DNA of 64,000 nucleotides from Rhodoferax sp. (GTDB lineage: Bacteria; Pseudomonadota; Gammaproteobacteria; Burkholderiales; Burkholderiaceae_C): NCBI RefSeq assembly GCF_028715765.1, contig NZ_JAQURE010000012.1:1-64000 (forward strand), in the 5' to 3' direction. Within the stretch, counting starts at the first letter, position 1, and every line of letters starts with the position of its first letter. A program made the position numbers and the translations under genes. The notes under the pieces are model-generated. The model searched no databases, had not been told where the DNA came from, and worked only from the letters and a program-made list of their open reading frames with translations. Below are positions 1 through 9,430 of this stretch, piece by piece.

Positions 1-2
1 TC

Positions 3-452
3 AACGTGCCCCAAGGCAGTGTCAATGTGGTGCCGGGGCGCTGCACGTTCAGCCTGGATTTGCGTGCACCAAATGACCTGCAGCGCAATGATTTAGAGCG
101 TGACGTGCTATCTCATTTAAAGCAAATTTGTCAACGCCGTGGCTTGCAGTTTGAGCTGACGCAGAGCATGCGTGCCAGCGCCGCACCCAGTGCCCCAGTG
201 TGGCAGCAGGCCTGGGAAGCCGCTGTGGCCAGCCTGGGCCTGCCGGTGCACCGGCTGCCCAGCGGCGCGGGCCACGATGCCATGAAGCTGCACGAGCTGA
301 TGCCCCAGGCCATGTTGTTTGTGCGCGGCCAAAACGCAGGCATCAGCCACAACCCCTTGGAGGCCACCACCAGCGACGACATGCAGCTGGCGGTGGACGC
401 TTTCAGCCACTTGCTGGCGCAATTCAGTCAGTCGGGTGATGCACGCGGCTAG
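3..452 (+). CDS. Zn-dependent amidase/carbamoylase (allantoate amidohydrolase / N-carbamoyl-amino-acid hydrolase family), C-terminal part; 5' end outside window
   Basis: ORF open to window edge; motif RLPSGAGHDAMKL...ISHNPLEATTSDDMQLAVDAF typical of M20/AllC-type enzymes. Confidence 0.8.
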   Translation, partial: NVPQGSVNVVPGRCTFSLDLRAPNDLQRNDLERDVLSHLKQICQRRGLQFELTQSMRASAAPSAPVWQQAWEAAVASLGLPVHRLPSGAGHDAMKLHELMPQAMLFVRGQNAGISHNPLEATTSDDMQLAVDAFSHLLAQFSQSGDARG

Positions 453-507
453 CCCGCCCCACCCATCTCACGCCTATCCCCTTTAGCCTTTAGCCCTTCA
501 TCCCACC

Positions 508-1743
508 ATGACCACTTACACCCAACTCGATGCCTGGATTGATGCCCACTTTGTCGAACAAGTGCGCTTTCTGCAAGCCCTCATCCAAGTCCCCACCGAC
601 ACGCCACCGGGCAACAACGCCCCCCACGCCGAGCGCACCTTCGAGCTGCTGGCCGCTATGGGCATTGCCGCCGAAAAACACGCCGTGCCCAGCGCTGAAG
701 TGCAAGCCGCTGGCCTGCAAAGCATCACCAACCTGGTGGTGCGCCGTGCTTACGGGCCCGGTGGCAAAACTATTGCGCTCAACGCCCATGGCGACGTGGT
801 TCCCCCCGGTGAGGGCTGGACGCACGACCCCTATGGCGGCGAAGTGGTGGATGGCCAAATTTATGGCCGCGCCAGCGCGGTGAGCAAATGCGACTTTTCC
901 ACCTTCACCTTCGCCATGCGTGCCCTGGAGGCGGTGCGCAAACCCACCCAGGGCGCGCTTGAGCTGCTGTTCACCTACGACGAAGAGTTTGGCGGTTCGG
1001 TCGGCCCCGGCTGGCTGCTCAACCATAAGTTGACCCAGCCAGACCTGATGATTGCGGCCGGGTTCAGCTACCAGGTGGTCACTGCGCACAACGGCTGCTT
1101 GCAGTTGGAGGTCACCGTGCACGGCACCATGGCGCACGCCGCCATCCCTGAGTCAGGTGTCGATGCACTGCAAGCAGCTGTCAAAATTCTCAACGCTTTG
1201 TATGCACAAAACACCTTGTACCAGGCCATCACCTCCCAGGTAGAAGGCATCAGCCACCCGTATCTGAACGTGGGGCTGATCGAAGGCGGTACCAACACCA
1301 ACGTGATTCCCGGCAAAGTGCGCTTCAAGCTAGACCGGCGCATGATTCCTGAAGAAAACGCCGCTGAAGTGGAGGCCACGCTGCGTGAGCTGATTGCCCA
1401 AACCGCCGCCGCCTTGCCAGGCATCCGTGTGGAAGTGCGTCGCATTTTGCTGGCAGAGTCCATGAAGCCCCTGCCCGGCAACCAGCCCCTGGTGGCGGCC
1501 ATTCAGAAGCATGGTGGCGAAGTTTTTGGCGAGCCCATTCCAGCCCAAGGCACACCGCTGTACACCGATGTGCGGCTGTTTGGCGAGCGCGGCATTCCCG
1601 GTGTGATTTACGGCGCCGGCCCTCGCTCTGTGCTGGAGTCCAACGCCAAACGCGCCGATGAGCACCTGGCGCTGGCCGACCTGCGCCGCGCCACCAAGGT
1701 GATCGCCCGCACGCTGGCGGACCTGCTGGGTGCTGCAAACTGA
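508..1743 (+). CDS. M20 family metallopeptidase (ArgE/DapE-like)
   Basis: 411 aa ORF; NAHGDVVPPGEGW, YGRASAVSKCDFSTF, TYDEEFGG motifs. Confidence 0.8.
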   Translation: MTTYTQLDAWIDAHFVEQVRFLQALIQVPTDTPPGNNAPHAERTFELLAAMGIAAEKHAVPSAEVQAAGLQSITNLVVRRAYGPGGKTIALNAHGDVVPPGEGWTHDPYGGEVVDGQIYGRASAVSKCDFSTFTFAMRALEAVRKPTQGALELLFTYDEEFGGSVGPGWLLNHKLTQPDLMIAAGFSYQVVTAHNGCLQLEVTVHGTMAHAAIPESGVDALQAAVKILNALYAQNTLYQAITSQVEGISHPYLNVGLIEGGTNTNVIPGKVRFKLDRRMIPEENAAEVEATLRELIAQTAAALPGIRVEVRRILLAESMKPLPGNQPLVAAIQKHGGEVFGEPIPAQGTPLYTDVRLFGERGIPGVIYGAGPRSVLESNAKRADEHLALADLRRATKVIARTLADLLGAAN

Positions 1744-1792
1744 ACACGGGCTAGTCAACCTTGGCTTAAAACCCAATGGGCTAGGGTAATTC

Positions 1793-1827
1793 TGTATACA
1801 GTTTCTTCAAAAAATTGTATACAGTTT
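1793..1827 (+). promoter_or_regulatory. Tandem operator-like direct repeat TGTATACAGTTT x2 (23 bp apart) upstream of the NCS2 permease gene
   Basis: TGTATACAGTTT at 1793-1804 and 1816-1827; TGTATACA is a perfect 8-bp palindrome, ~35 bp upstream of the ATG. Confidence 0.6.
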
Positions 1828-1861
1828 AGGCTTCTCGAAAAAACCTTTTGGAGCCTTTTTC

Positions 1862-3349
1862 ATGTCCACTTCGATTCATCCGGTTGACGAACACCTGCCC
1901 ACGGGCAAAGTCGCCGCCCTGGGGCTGCAACATGTGCTGGTGATGTATGCCGGTGCCATTGCCGTGCCGCTCATTGTGGGGCGGGCGTTGAAGCTGAGCC
2001 CCGAAGACGTGGCTTACCTGATTTCTGCCGACCTGTTTTGCTGCGGCCTGGTCACCCTGATTCAGTCGCTGGGTGCCACCCAATGGTTTGGCATCAAACT
2101 GCCGGTGATGATGGGCGTGACCTTTGCCTCGGTGGCGCCCATGGTGGCCATGGCCAATGCCAACCCCGGCCCGATGGGCGCACAGCTGATTTTTGGTGCC
2201 ATCATTGGCGCGGGGCTCATCTCCATCTTGATCGCGCCGCTGGTCAGCCGCATGTTGCGGTTTTTTCCGCCAGTGGTCACCGGCACCATCATCACGGTGA
2301 TTGGCATCAGCCTGATGCGCATTGGCATCAACTGGATTTTTGGCAACCCCTTTGGCCCTACCGCCCCCAGCGTGGTCAACCCTGAGCATGCCAAGTGGCT
2401 GGCCGACGTGAGCCAGGCTGCAGGCGCGCCCGGCTCGGTGTTGCCCGCCGTGCCGAAAGATTTGGCACTGGTGCCCAAGGTGCCCAACCCCAAATACGCT
2501 GACTTGTCTGGTGTGGGTATTTCGGCGTTGGTGCTGGTGTCGATCATGATGATTGCGCGCTTTGGCAAGGGCTTTATTGCCAACATTTCGGTGCTGCTGG
2601 GCATCATCATCGGCGGCGTGGTCGCCACGGCCATGGGGTTGATGAATTTTGACAAGGTCGGAAAAGCGGCCTGGTTTGACGTGGTGCTGCCGTTCCACTT
2701 TGGCACGCCGGTGTTTGACCCGGTGCTGATTTTGACCATGACCCTGGTGATGATTGTGGTGATGATCGAATCCACCGGCATGTTTCTGGCGCTGGGTGAA
2801 ATGACCGAGCGCAAAGTGGACCAACCCGCCCTGGCGCGCGGTCTGCGCACCGACGGTTTGGGCACGCTCATCGGTGGGCTGTTCAACACCTTCCCCTACA
2901 CCAGCTTCTCGCAAAACGTGGGGCTGGTGGCAGTTACCGGGGTCAAGAGCCGCTTTGTCTGTGTGGCCGGTGGTTTGATTCTGATTGTGCTGGGCTTGTT
3001 GCCCAAAATGGCGGCGTTGGTCGAGTCGCTGCCCACGGTGGTGCTGGGTGGCGCCGGTCTGGTGATGTTTGGCATGGTGGCAGCCACTGGCATTCGGATT
3101 CTGGGTGGGGTTGATTTCAAGGTGAACCGCTTCAACGCCATGATTGTGGCGATCTCGATTGGCGTGGGCATGGTGCCGCTGATTGCGCCCAACTTCAAGC
3201 AATGGATGCCGCACGGCATTCACCCGCTGATTGAGTCGGGCATCTTGCTGGCCAGCTTGTGCGCCGTCGCCCTGAACCTGTTTTTCAACGGTGCCAACCA
3301 TGACACTGCGGCAGCCGTTCGTGCAGCCGCCCAGGCCGACACGCATTAA
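1862..3349 (+). CDS. Nucleobase:cation symporter-2 family permease (xanthine/uric acid type)
   Basis: 495 aa polytopic ORF; NTFPYTSFSQNVGLVAVTGVKSR NCS2 signature. Confidence 0.9.
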   Translation: MSTSIHPVDEHLPTGKVAALGLQHVLVMYAGAIAVPLIVGRALKLSPEDVAYLISADLFCCGLVTLIQSLGATQWFGIKLPVMMGVTFASVAPMVAMANANPGPMGAQLIFGAIIGAGLISILIAPLVSRMLRFFPPVVTGTIITVIGISLMRIGINWIFGNPFGPTAPSVVNPEHAKWLADVSQAAGAPGSVLPAVPKDLALVPKVPNPKYADLSGVGISALVLVSIMMIARFGKGFIANISVLLGIIIGGVVATAMGLMNFDKVGKAAWFDVVLPFHFGTPVFDPVLILTMTLVMIVVMIESTGMFLALGEMTERKVDQPALARGLRTDGLGTLIGGLFNTFPYTSFSQNVGLVAVTGVKSRFVCVAGGLILIVLGLLPKMAALVESLPTVVLGGAGLVMFGMVAATGIRILGGVDFKVNRFNAMIVAISIGVGMVPLIAPNFKQWMPHGIHPLIESGILLASLCAVALNLFFNGANHDTAAAVRAAAQADTH

Positions 3350-3418
3350 GGCTTGAGCCAAAGACGACGTTGCGCACTGCATATGTTGCAATGCTACGGC
3401 GCCTGGCCTGGCCCCGGT

Positions 3419-4186
3419 TCAATGATCTTGCGAGCCCCGGTGCGCCCAACCGGTGGTGTGTTTCTCAATGGCGGAAAACAACTCATACATCACCATGGCC
3501 ATGGCGCCCACCACCACCAGCCCAGCAAATGCCAAACCCATTTGCATGCTGGAGCCAGCCGAAATCAGCAGGTAGCCAATGCCCTCATTGGCGGCGGTCA
3601 TTTCGCTCACCGTGGTGCCGACAAACGCCAGGGTGATGGCCACTTTGAGTGAGCCATAAAAGTAGGGCATGGAGCGCGGCAGCCCCACCTTCATCAGCAC
3701 ATCCCAGCGCTTGGCGCCCAGCACGCGCAACACATCTTCCAGCTCGGGCTCCAGCGTGGCCAGTCCGGTGGCAATGTTGACCATGATGGGAAAAAAACTG
3801 ATCAAAAACGCAGTCAATATGGCGGGGCCCACGCCAATGCCAAACCACACCACCAAAATCGGCACAAAGGCGGCTTTGGGCAAGGCGTTAAAGGCCGTCA
3901 TCAGCGGGTACACGGCGGCATAGGCCAGGCGCGAACTGCCAATCACAAATCCCAGCAACACGCCCACCACAATGGCCAAGCCAAAACCCACCATCGTCAC
4001 CCAGAATGTGCGCCAAGCGTGCCCGGCAATGGTGTCGCGAAACTCCCAAAACTGCGTCCAGATGCGCCATGGGCTGGGAAAGACGAACTCAGACACATCA
4101 AACCCAGAGCACAGCACTTGCCACAACACCAGCACTGCCAGCAGCAGCAGCCAGGGCGACCAAATTTCCATTTGTTTCTTGTTCAT
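3419..4186 (-). CDS. ABC transporter permease, NitT/TauT (SsuC-like) family
   Basis: 255 aa, BPD_transp_1-type; overall similarity to NitT/TauT permeases. Confidence 0.85.
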   Translation of the reverse strand: MNKKQMEIWSPWLLLLAVLVLWQVLCSGFDVSEFVFPSPWRIWTQFWEFRDTIAGHAWRTFWVTMVGFGLAIVVGVLLGFVIGSSRLAYAAVYPLMTAFNALPKAAFVPILVVWFGIGVGPAILTAFLISFFPIMVNIATGLATLEPELEDVLRVLGAKRWDVLMKVGLPRSMPYFYGSLKVAITLAFVGTTVSEMTAANEGIGYLLISAGSSMQMGLAFAGLVVVGAMAMVMYELFSAIEKHTTGWAHRGSQDH

Positions 4187-4212
4187 CAGAAAAACCTTGT
4201 GGGTGAATGCAG

Positions 4213-5040
4213 TTATTGAGGCACCGCTGCACCCGCTTGGCGCATGGCACCAATGTGGCCGCGCAAGTCGTGCACGATGTCGCTGAATGCCGAGGTGTAG
4301 GTCACTTCCAGCTCACGCGGGCGGGGCAGGTCAATCTCGCGCTTGACCACAAATCGACCCGGGCTCTTGCTCATCACATACACCGTGTCGGCCAGAAACA
4401 CGCTCTCGCGCAGGTCGTGTGTGACCAGAATCACGTTGAACTGCTGCTCGGTCCACAGGTCACGCAAGATGCACCAAAGTTCTTCACGGGTGAACGCATC
4501 CAGCGCACCAAAGGGCTCATCCAGCAGCAGCATCTTGGGTTCGTGAATCAGCGCGCGGCAGATGCTGGCGCGCTGCTGCATGCCGCCCGAGAGTTGCCAG
4601 GGGAATTTGTCTTCATAGCCAGCCAGACCCACTTTTTGCAGCAAAGCTCTGGCGCGTGCTTCGTATGCCTTGCGTTGAACCTTGAAATTGCTGCGGTAGG
4701 GTTCCACAATTTCCAGCGGCAGCAGCACGTTGTCGACCGTGGTGCGCCAGGGCAGCAAGGACGAGGCCTGAAACGCCATGCCACTGATCTTCAGCGGCCC
4801 GGTGACGGGTTGCTGGTTGATGTGGATGCGCCCCATCGAGGGCATCTTCAGGCCAGTGGCCAACTTCATGAAAGTGGACTTGCCGCAGCCTGAAGGCCCG
4901 ACGATGGCGATGAACTCACCTTGTCGCACCTTCAGGTCGATGGCCTCTACAGCGAACTGGTTTTGTGCCAGCAACGCGTCGTTGTAGGCCAGCCAAACGT
5001 CCGAGAAGTCGACAAACCACGGGGTTGGGGCGTGTTGCAT
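4213..5040 (-). CDS. ABC transporter ATP-binding protein, NitT/TauT family
   Basis: Walker A GPSGCGKST, LSGGMQQR signature, Walker B LLLDEPFGALD. Confidence 0.9.
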   Translation of the reverse strand: MQHAPTPWFVDFSDVWLAYNDALLAQNQFAVEAIDLKVRQGEFIAIVGPSGCGKSTFMKLATGLKMPSMGRIHINQQPVTGPLKISGMAFQASSLLPWRTTVDNVLLPLEIVEPYRSNFKVQRKAYEARARALLQKVGLAGYEDKFPWQLSGGMQQRASICRALIHEPKMLLLDEPFGALDAFTREELWCILRDLWTEQQFNVILVTHDLRESVFLADTVYVMSKSPGRFVVKREIDLPRPRELEVTYTSAFSDIVHDLRGHIGAMRQAGAAVPQ

Positions 5041-5056
5041 TTTTATATAAGAAATT

Positions 5057-5094
5057 GGCCTCTAGAGCTTACAGAATAAGCGCTAGTAGCTATT
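5057..5094 (-). repeat. Dispersed palindromic repeat (family A), intergenic
   Basis: RC reads AATAGCTACTAGCGCTTATTCTGTAAGCTCTAGAGGCC, matches family A consensus. Confidence 0.85.
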
Positions 5095-5115
5095 AAAAAC
5101 AGATCAATTTGCGGC

Positions 5116-6144
5116 TCACTTTTTGGGCAAGATATCCAGTGCGGCCTTAGCCGGCAAAAAGCTGTCGTTCCAGACCGCTTCCGGGTTGACCCGGGTTTTG
5201 GTGTTGAACGCGTCCGACACTTGGCTGGCCATCAGCGACAGGCGAGAGCCGTTAACCTGACCAAACCCCTCAGCGCGGGCGCTGGGGCTGTTGATGGCGG
5301 TGTCAATGGCGAGTTGCAGGCGGCGCGTTTCGAGTGCCACATTGACGATGCCGTCACGCGCCTTCACGTCGGCAATGGCTGCCGCCGGATTCGCCATGAC
5401 CTCTTTGGCGCCCTTGGCAAAAGCCGTCAAAAAGGCTTTGATGGCCGCCGGATGTTCCTTGACCATTTTGGGTGAAGCAATGATCACATTGCCGTACAGC
5501 TTGACCCCATAGGCAGGGTAGGGCAGCACCACCACGTCGTCCGCCTTCACGCCACGCGCTTCCAGGTTCAGCAGCGAGGTGAAGGTGAAGCCGGTGATGG
5601 CATCCACGTCGCCACGCACCAGCATGGTTTCGCGCAGCGGCGGGTCCATGGCCGTCCAGGCCACGTTGGTGATGGCGTTGGCTTTGGCAAAAATGGGGAA
5701 CGCCTTGCGGCCTGCGTCGAACACCGGGGCACCGAGTTTTTTGCCGCTCAGGTCGGCTGGGGTTTTGATGCCGGATTTTTTCAGAGTCATGACCGAGGCG
5801 GGGGTGTTGTTGTAGACCACCATCACCGCCACGGGTTTGTTTGGCGCGTCGGGGTTGTTGGCATGGAACTCCATCAGCGCGGCCAGGTCGGCAAACCCCA
5901 TGTCGTAGGCGCCCGAGGCCACCCGCGTGACGGTGCCACCTGAGCCGTTGCCCGCGTCTACGCTCACGTCCAGCTTGGCTTCTTTGAAATAGCCCTTGGC
6001 GGCAGGGGTCAGAAACAGCGCGGCTGGCCCCTCAAAGCGCCAGTCGAGCTGGAATTTGATTGGTGTGACTTGCGCGTGAGCCAAAACACCCGCAGAGATG
6101 CCAACCAGAAACACTGCAGATTGAAGAAAGGTACGCTTGAACAT
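5116..6144 (-). CDS. ABC transporter substrate-binding protein (NMT1/THI5-like)
   Basis: Signal peptide and KFQLDWRFEGPAALF...; adjacent to cognate ABC genes. Confidence 0.85.
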   Translation of the reverse strand: MFKRTFLQSAVFLVGISAGVLAHAQVTPIKFQLDWRFEGPAALFLTPAAKGYFKEAKLDVSVDAGNGSGGTVTRVASGAYDMGFADLAALMEFHANNPDAPNKPVAVMVVYNNTPASVMTLKKSGIKTPADLSGKKLGAPVFDAGRKAFPIFAKANAITNVAWTAMDPPLRETMLVRGDVDAITGFTFTSLLNLEARGVKADDVVVLPYPAYGVKLYGNVIIASPKMVKEHPAAIKAFLTAFAKGAKEVMANPAAAIADVKARDGIVNVALETRRLQLAIDTAINSPSARAEGFGQVNGSRLSLMASQVSDAFNTKTRVNPEAVWNDSFLPAKAALDILPKK

Positions 6145-6289
6145 GGGTGCCTTTTGAATGGGTTGAAAACCATCGCTTCAAAGCAACAAGAGTGCCAGCT
6201 GGTTTTGACTGATGATCATCAGCCCACCCCAAAGGCCTAGGCTTGCCCAGCCGCACGCGCCACATGCATGGTGGTGGCCTCTTGGGCGC

Positions 6290-6306
6290 TGCACCATTGA
6301 AATGCA
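6290..6306 (+). promoter_or_regulatory. Candidate NtrC-type site upstream of ureA
   Basis: TGCACCATTGAAATGCA, close to the TGCAC-N7-GTGCA dyad; a further half-site TTGGTGCA at 6341-6348. Confidence 0.4.
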
Positions 6307-6400
6307 GACCCAGGTCTTGCGACTCAAATGGTTCATCAAATTGGTGCATTTCCGTTAGGGTCGCCGGATATGGCGTGCTGCAGCCCCGCAGCAAATGATC

Positions 6401-6416
6401 GGGCATGGCTTTTGCG
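6401..6416 (+). promoter_or_regulatory. Candidate sigma54 promoter for ureA
   Basis: GGGCATGGCTTTTGCG; GG-N10-GC spacing, near TGGCAYR-N4-TTGCW. Confidence 0.5.
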
Positions 6417-6502
6417 TTGCCATCACAATGCAAGCAAATTCTCGTGCTCGGCGCGCAAGTGCGGCCACACGACCCAATGGCCCAAACATTGAGTGAAACG
6501 AA

Positions 6503-6805
6503 ATGGAACTGACGCCTCGTGAAAAAGACAAGCTGCTGATCTTTACCGCTGGCCTGCTGGCTGAGCGGCGCAAAGCCCGTGGTTTGAAATTGAATTACCC
6601 CGAAGCTGTGGCCCTGATCAGCGCTGCCGTGATGGAAGGCGCGCGAGACGGTCAAACCGTGGCCGAACTGATGAGCTACGGCCGCACCCTGCTGACCCGC
6701 GCGGATGTCATGGACGGCATTGCCGAGATGATCCCCGACATCCAGGTCGAGGCCACCTTCCCAGACGGCACCAAACTGGTTACGGTGCACCAGCCGATTG
6801 TTTAG
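6503..6805 (+). CDS. ureA: Urease subunit gamma
   Basis: [39 protein letters not shown]. Confidence 0.98.
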   Translation: MELTPREKDKLLIFTAGLLAERRKARGLKLNYPEAVALISAAVMEGARDGQTVAELMSYGRTLLTRADVMDGIAEMIPDIQVEATFPDGTKLVTVHQPIV

Positions 6806-6829
6806 GAAACCCCCTTTGAGGAGCGCGCC

Positions 6830-7015
6830 ATGAAATCTGTGATGAACTTAAAAAACATAGCTGCTTGCGCTTTATTTATAAGCGCTAGCACTTCTTTTGC
6901 CCATGAAAATCATGGGTTGGCAGGCAGCCATTGGCACGCCACAGACACTTGGGGCTTTGTGGCGCTAGGTGCTTTGGTGGTGCTGGGGTTTTGGTTTTCC
7001 GGGCATGACAAATGA
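6830..7015 (+). CDS. Small exported/membrane protein, His-rich, between ureA and ureB
   Basis: 61 aa; signal-peptide-like N-terminus then [16 protein letters not shown] and one TM; stop overlaps ureB start. Confidence 0.75.
   Translation: MKSVMNLKNIAACALFISASTSFAHENHGLAGSHWHATDTWGFVALGALVVLGFWFSGHDK
6857..6889 (+). repeat. Family A repeat inside the 61-aa ORF
   Basis: ATAGCTGCTTGCGCTTTATTTATAAGCGCTAGC. Confidence 0.85.
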
Positions 7016-7329
7016 GCCAAGCCATGATTCCAGGCGAACTTTTTACCGATGGCCCTGAGCACACGCTCAACCCCGGCAGGCGCACCCTCACCCTGGTGGT
7101 GGTTAACGCGTCTGATCGCCCCATCCAGGTCGGCTCGCATTACCACTTTGCCGAAACCAATGGCGCATTGGGCTTTGATCGCGCAGCCGCGCACGGCATG
7201 CGGTTGAACATTCCGTCTGGTTCGGCGGTGCGCTTTGAGCCGGGGCAGCAGCGCACCGTGGAGCTGGTGGACTACGCTGGTGACCGTGTGGTTTACGGCT
7301 TTCGCGGCCTGGTCATGGGATCGCTTTGA
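7012..7329 (+). CDS. ureB: Urease subunit beta
   Basis: [46 protein letters not shown]. Confidence 0.98.
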   Translation: MSQAMIPGELFTDGPEHTLNPGRRTLTLVVVNASDRPIQVGSHYHFAETNGALGFDRAAAHGMRLNIPSGSAVRFEPGQQRTVELVDYAGDRVVYGFRGLVMGSL

Positions 7330-7344
7330 ATTTACAGTGTTTTG

Positions 7345-7383
7345 TGCCTCTAGAGCTTATGGAATAAGTGCTGGAAGCTATTA
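7345..7383 (-). repeat. Family A repeat between ureB and ureC
   Basis: TGCCTCTAGAGCTTATGGAATAAGTGCTGGAAGCTATTA. Confidence 0.75.
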
Positions 7384-7400
7384 TTTTTGAAAGTACTGAG

Positions 7401-9200
7401 ATGACCACGATTGGACGACGCGCCTATGCCGAACTGTTTGGCCCCACGGTGGGCGACCGGGTACGCCTGGCCGACACCAACCTGATCGTCGAGGTCGAAG
7501 CCGACCTGACGCTGGGCGCGGGTGGCTATGGCGAAGAAGTGAAATTTGGCGGTGGCAAGACCATCCGCGACGGCATGGCGCAAAGCCAGCGCGCCAGAGC
7601 CGAAGGTGCGGTCGATACGGTCATGACCAACGCGCTCATCATCGACCACTGGGGCATCATCAAAGCCGACATTGGCCTCAAAAACAGCCGCATCGTTGCC
7701 ATTGGCAAAGCTGGCAACCCCGACACCCAGCCCGGCGTGGACATCATCATTGGCCCGGGCACCGAGATCATCAGTTGTGAAGGCTCCATCGTCACCGCGG
7801 GCGGCTTTGACAGCCACATCCACTTCATCTGCCCGCAGCTCATTGAAGAAGCCTTGAGCAGCGGCATCACCACCATGACTGGCGGCGGCACCGGCCCTGC
7901 CACCGGCACCTTTGCCACCACCTGCACGCCCGGCCCGTGGCACATTGAACGCATGCTGCAGGCGGCTGACGGCTTTGCCATGAACTTGGGCTTCATGGGC
8001 AAGGGCAACGCCAGCCTGCCCGCCGCCCTGCACGAGCAAATCAACGCCGGCGCCTTGGGCCTGAAGCTGCACGAAGACTGGGGCACCACACCTGCGGCCA
8101 TCGACAACTGCCTGAACGTGGCCGAACTCACCGACACCCAGGTGGCGATCCACACCGACACCTTGAATGAGTCGGGCTTTGTGGAGAACACGCTGGCGGC
8201 TTTCAAGGGTCGCAGCATCCACACCTTTCACACCGAAGGCGCAGGCGGCGGCCACGCCCCAGACATCATGAAACTGGTGGGCGAACCCAATGTGCTGCCC
8301 TCAAGCACCAACCCGACGCGCCCGTACACCGTCAACACGCTGGACGAACATGTGGACATGCTGATGGTCTGCCACCACCTGGACGCGGGCATTGCCGAAG
8401 ACCTGGCGTTTGCTGAGAGCCGCATCCGCAAGGAAACCATTGCAGCCGAAGACATCCTGCACGACCTGGGCGCCATCAGCATCATGAGCAGCGACAGCCA
8501 AGCCATGGGCCGGGTGGGTGAAGTCATCATCCGCACCTGGCAAACCGCGCACAAGATGAAAGCGCAGCGCGGCTGGCTGGCGCCGCCCTCTGTCTCTCTC
8601 CCTCCCCCCCTGGGGGAGGGCAGGGGTGGGGGCATGCCTGCCAACAACAGCGCCGCAGCGGTAGAGCAAAACCCGCGCAACGACAACTACCGCGTCAAAC
8701 GCTACCTGGCCAAATACACCATCAACCCTGCTTTAACCCACGGCATGGCGCATGAAGTGGGCAGCCTTGAGGTCGGCAAATGGGCTGACTTAGTGGTCTG
8801 GAAACCCGCTTTCTTTGGTGTGAAACCAGCGTTGATTCTGAAAGGCGGCATGATTGCCATGGCCGCCATGGGTGACCCCAATGCCAGCATTCCCACCCCG
8901 CAGCCGGTGCATTACCGACCCATGTTTGGCAGTTTTGGCGGCGCACTGGCGCGGGGTTCCATCACCTTCATCTCACAAGCGGGGGAAAACGCTGGCATCA
9001 AGGCGCGTTATGGCCTGAGCAAAAACGTGAGCGCCGTGCGCAACATTCGTGGCATTCAAAAGCGCCACATGATCCACAACGCCTATCTGCCCAAGATGGA
9101 AATCGACGCCCAGACTTACAGCGTGCGCGCTGATGGCGAACTGCTGACGTGTGAACCCGCAGTGAGCTTGCCGATGGCGCAGCGGTACTTTTTGTTTTAG
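7401..9200 (+). CDS. ureC: Urease subunit alpha (ATG at 7401 preferred over GTG at 7368); carries an unusual in-frame insertion
   Basis: [56 protein letters not shown]. Confidence 0.98.
   Translation: MTTIGRRAYAELFGPTVGDRVRLADTNLIVEVEADLTLGAGGYGEEVKFGGGKTIRDGMAQSQRARAEGAVDTVMTNALIIDHWGIIKADIGLKNSRIVAIGKAGNPDTQPGVDIIIGPGTEIISCEGSIVTAGGFDSHIHFICPQLIEEALSSGITTMTGGGTGPATGTFATTCTPGPWHIERMLQAADGFAMNLGFMGKGNASLPAALHEQINAGALGLKLHEDWGTTPAAIDNCLNVAELTDTQVAIHTDTLNESGFVENTLAAFKGRSIHTFHTEGAGGGHAPDIMKLVGEPNVLPSSTNPTRPYTVNTLDEHVDMLMVCHHLDAGIAEDLAFAESRIRKETIAAEDILHDLGAISIMSSDSQAMGRVGEVIIRTWQTAHKMKAQRGWLAPPSVSLPPPLGEGRGGGMPANNSAAAVEQNPRNDNYRVKRYLAKYTINPALTHGMAHEVGSLEVGKWADLVVWKPAFFGVKPALILKGGMIAMAAMGDPNASIPTPQPVHYRPMFGSFGGALARGSITFISQAGENAGIKARYGLSKNVSAVRNIRGIQKRHMIHNAYLPKMEIDAQTYSVRADGELLTCEPAVSLPMAQRYFLF
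8598..8632 (+). repeat. Family B repeat (CCTCCCCCCCTGGGGGAGGGCAGGGGTGGGGG) inside ureC
   Basis: GC-rich palindrome; same family as the intergenic copy at 48346-48418. Confidence 0.8.
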
Positions 9201-9207
9201 AGAAATT

Positions 9208-9244
9208 GGCCTCTAGAGCACGTATGCATTGCGTTAGCAGCTAT
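9208..9244 (-). repeat. Family A repeat immediately after the ureC stop codon
   Basis: GGCCTCTAGAGCACGTATGCATTGCGTTAGCAGCTAT. Confidence 0.8.
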
Positions 9245-9430
9245 ATTTAAAACAGCAAAAACCAGCGCTCGGCGCAAATTTGAAGGTTGGTGTTGGGGCT
9301 GGATGAATGACTGTTTAAGACCCCTTGCAGAACTTGGCCAAGGTCGGCTTTACTGCCGGAGAAATCCTGTGCTTGCACTTTCCTGCCGTCGGCCCTCAGT
9401 TGGACTCCCTCAATCAACCAGGAGTCCATC

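Noticed and set aside
1826-3391. 521-aa antisense ORF opposite the NCS2 permease gene (Gln/His-rich)
   Set aside because: Typical GC-rich antisense shadow ORF; the opposite strand encodes a clear permease.
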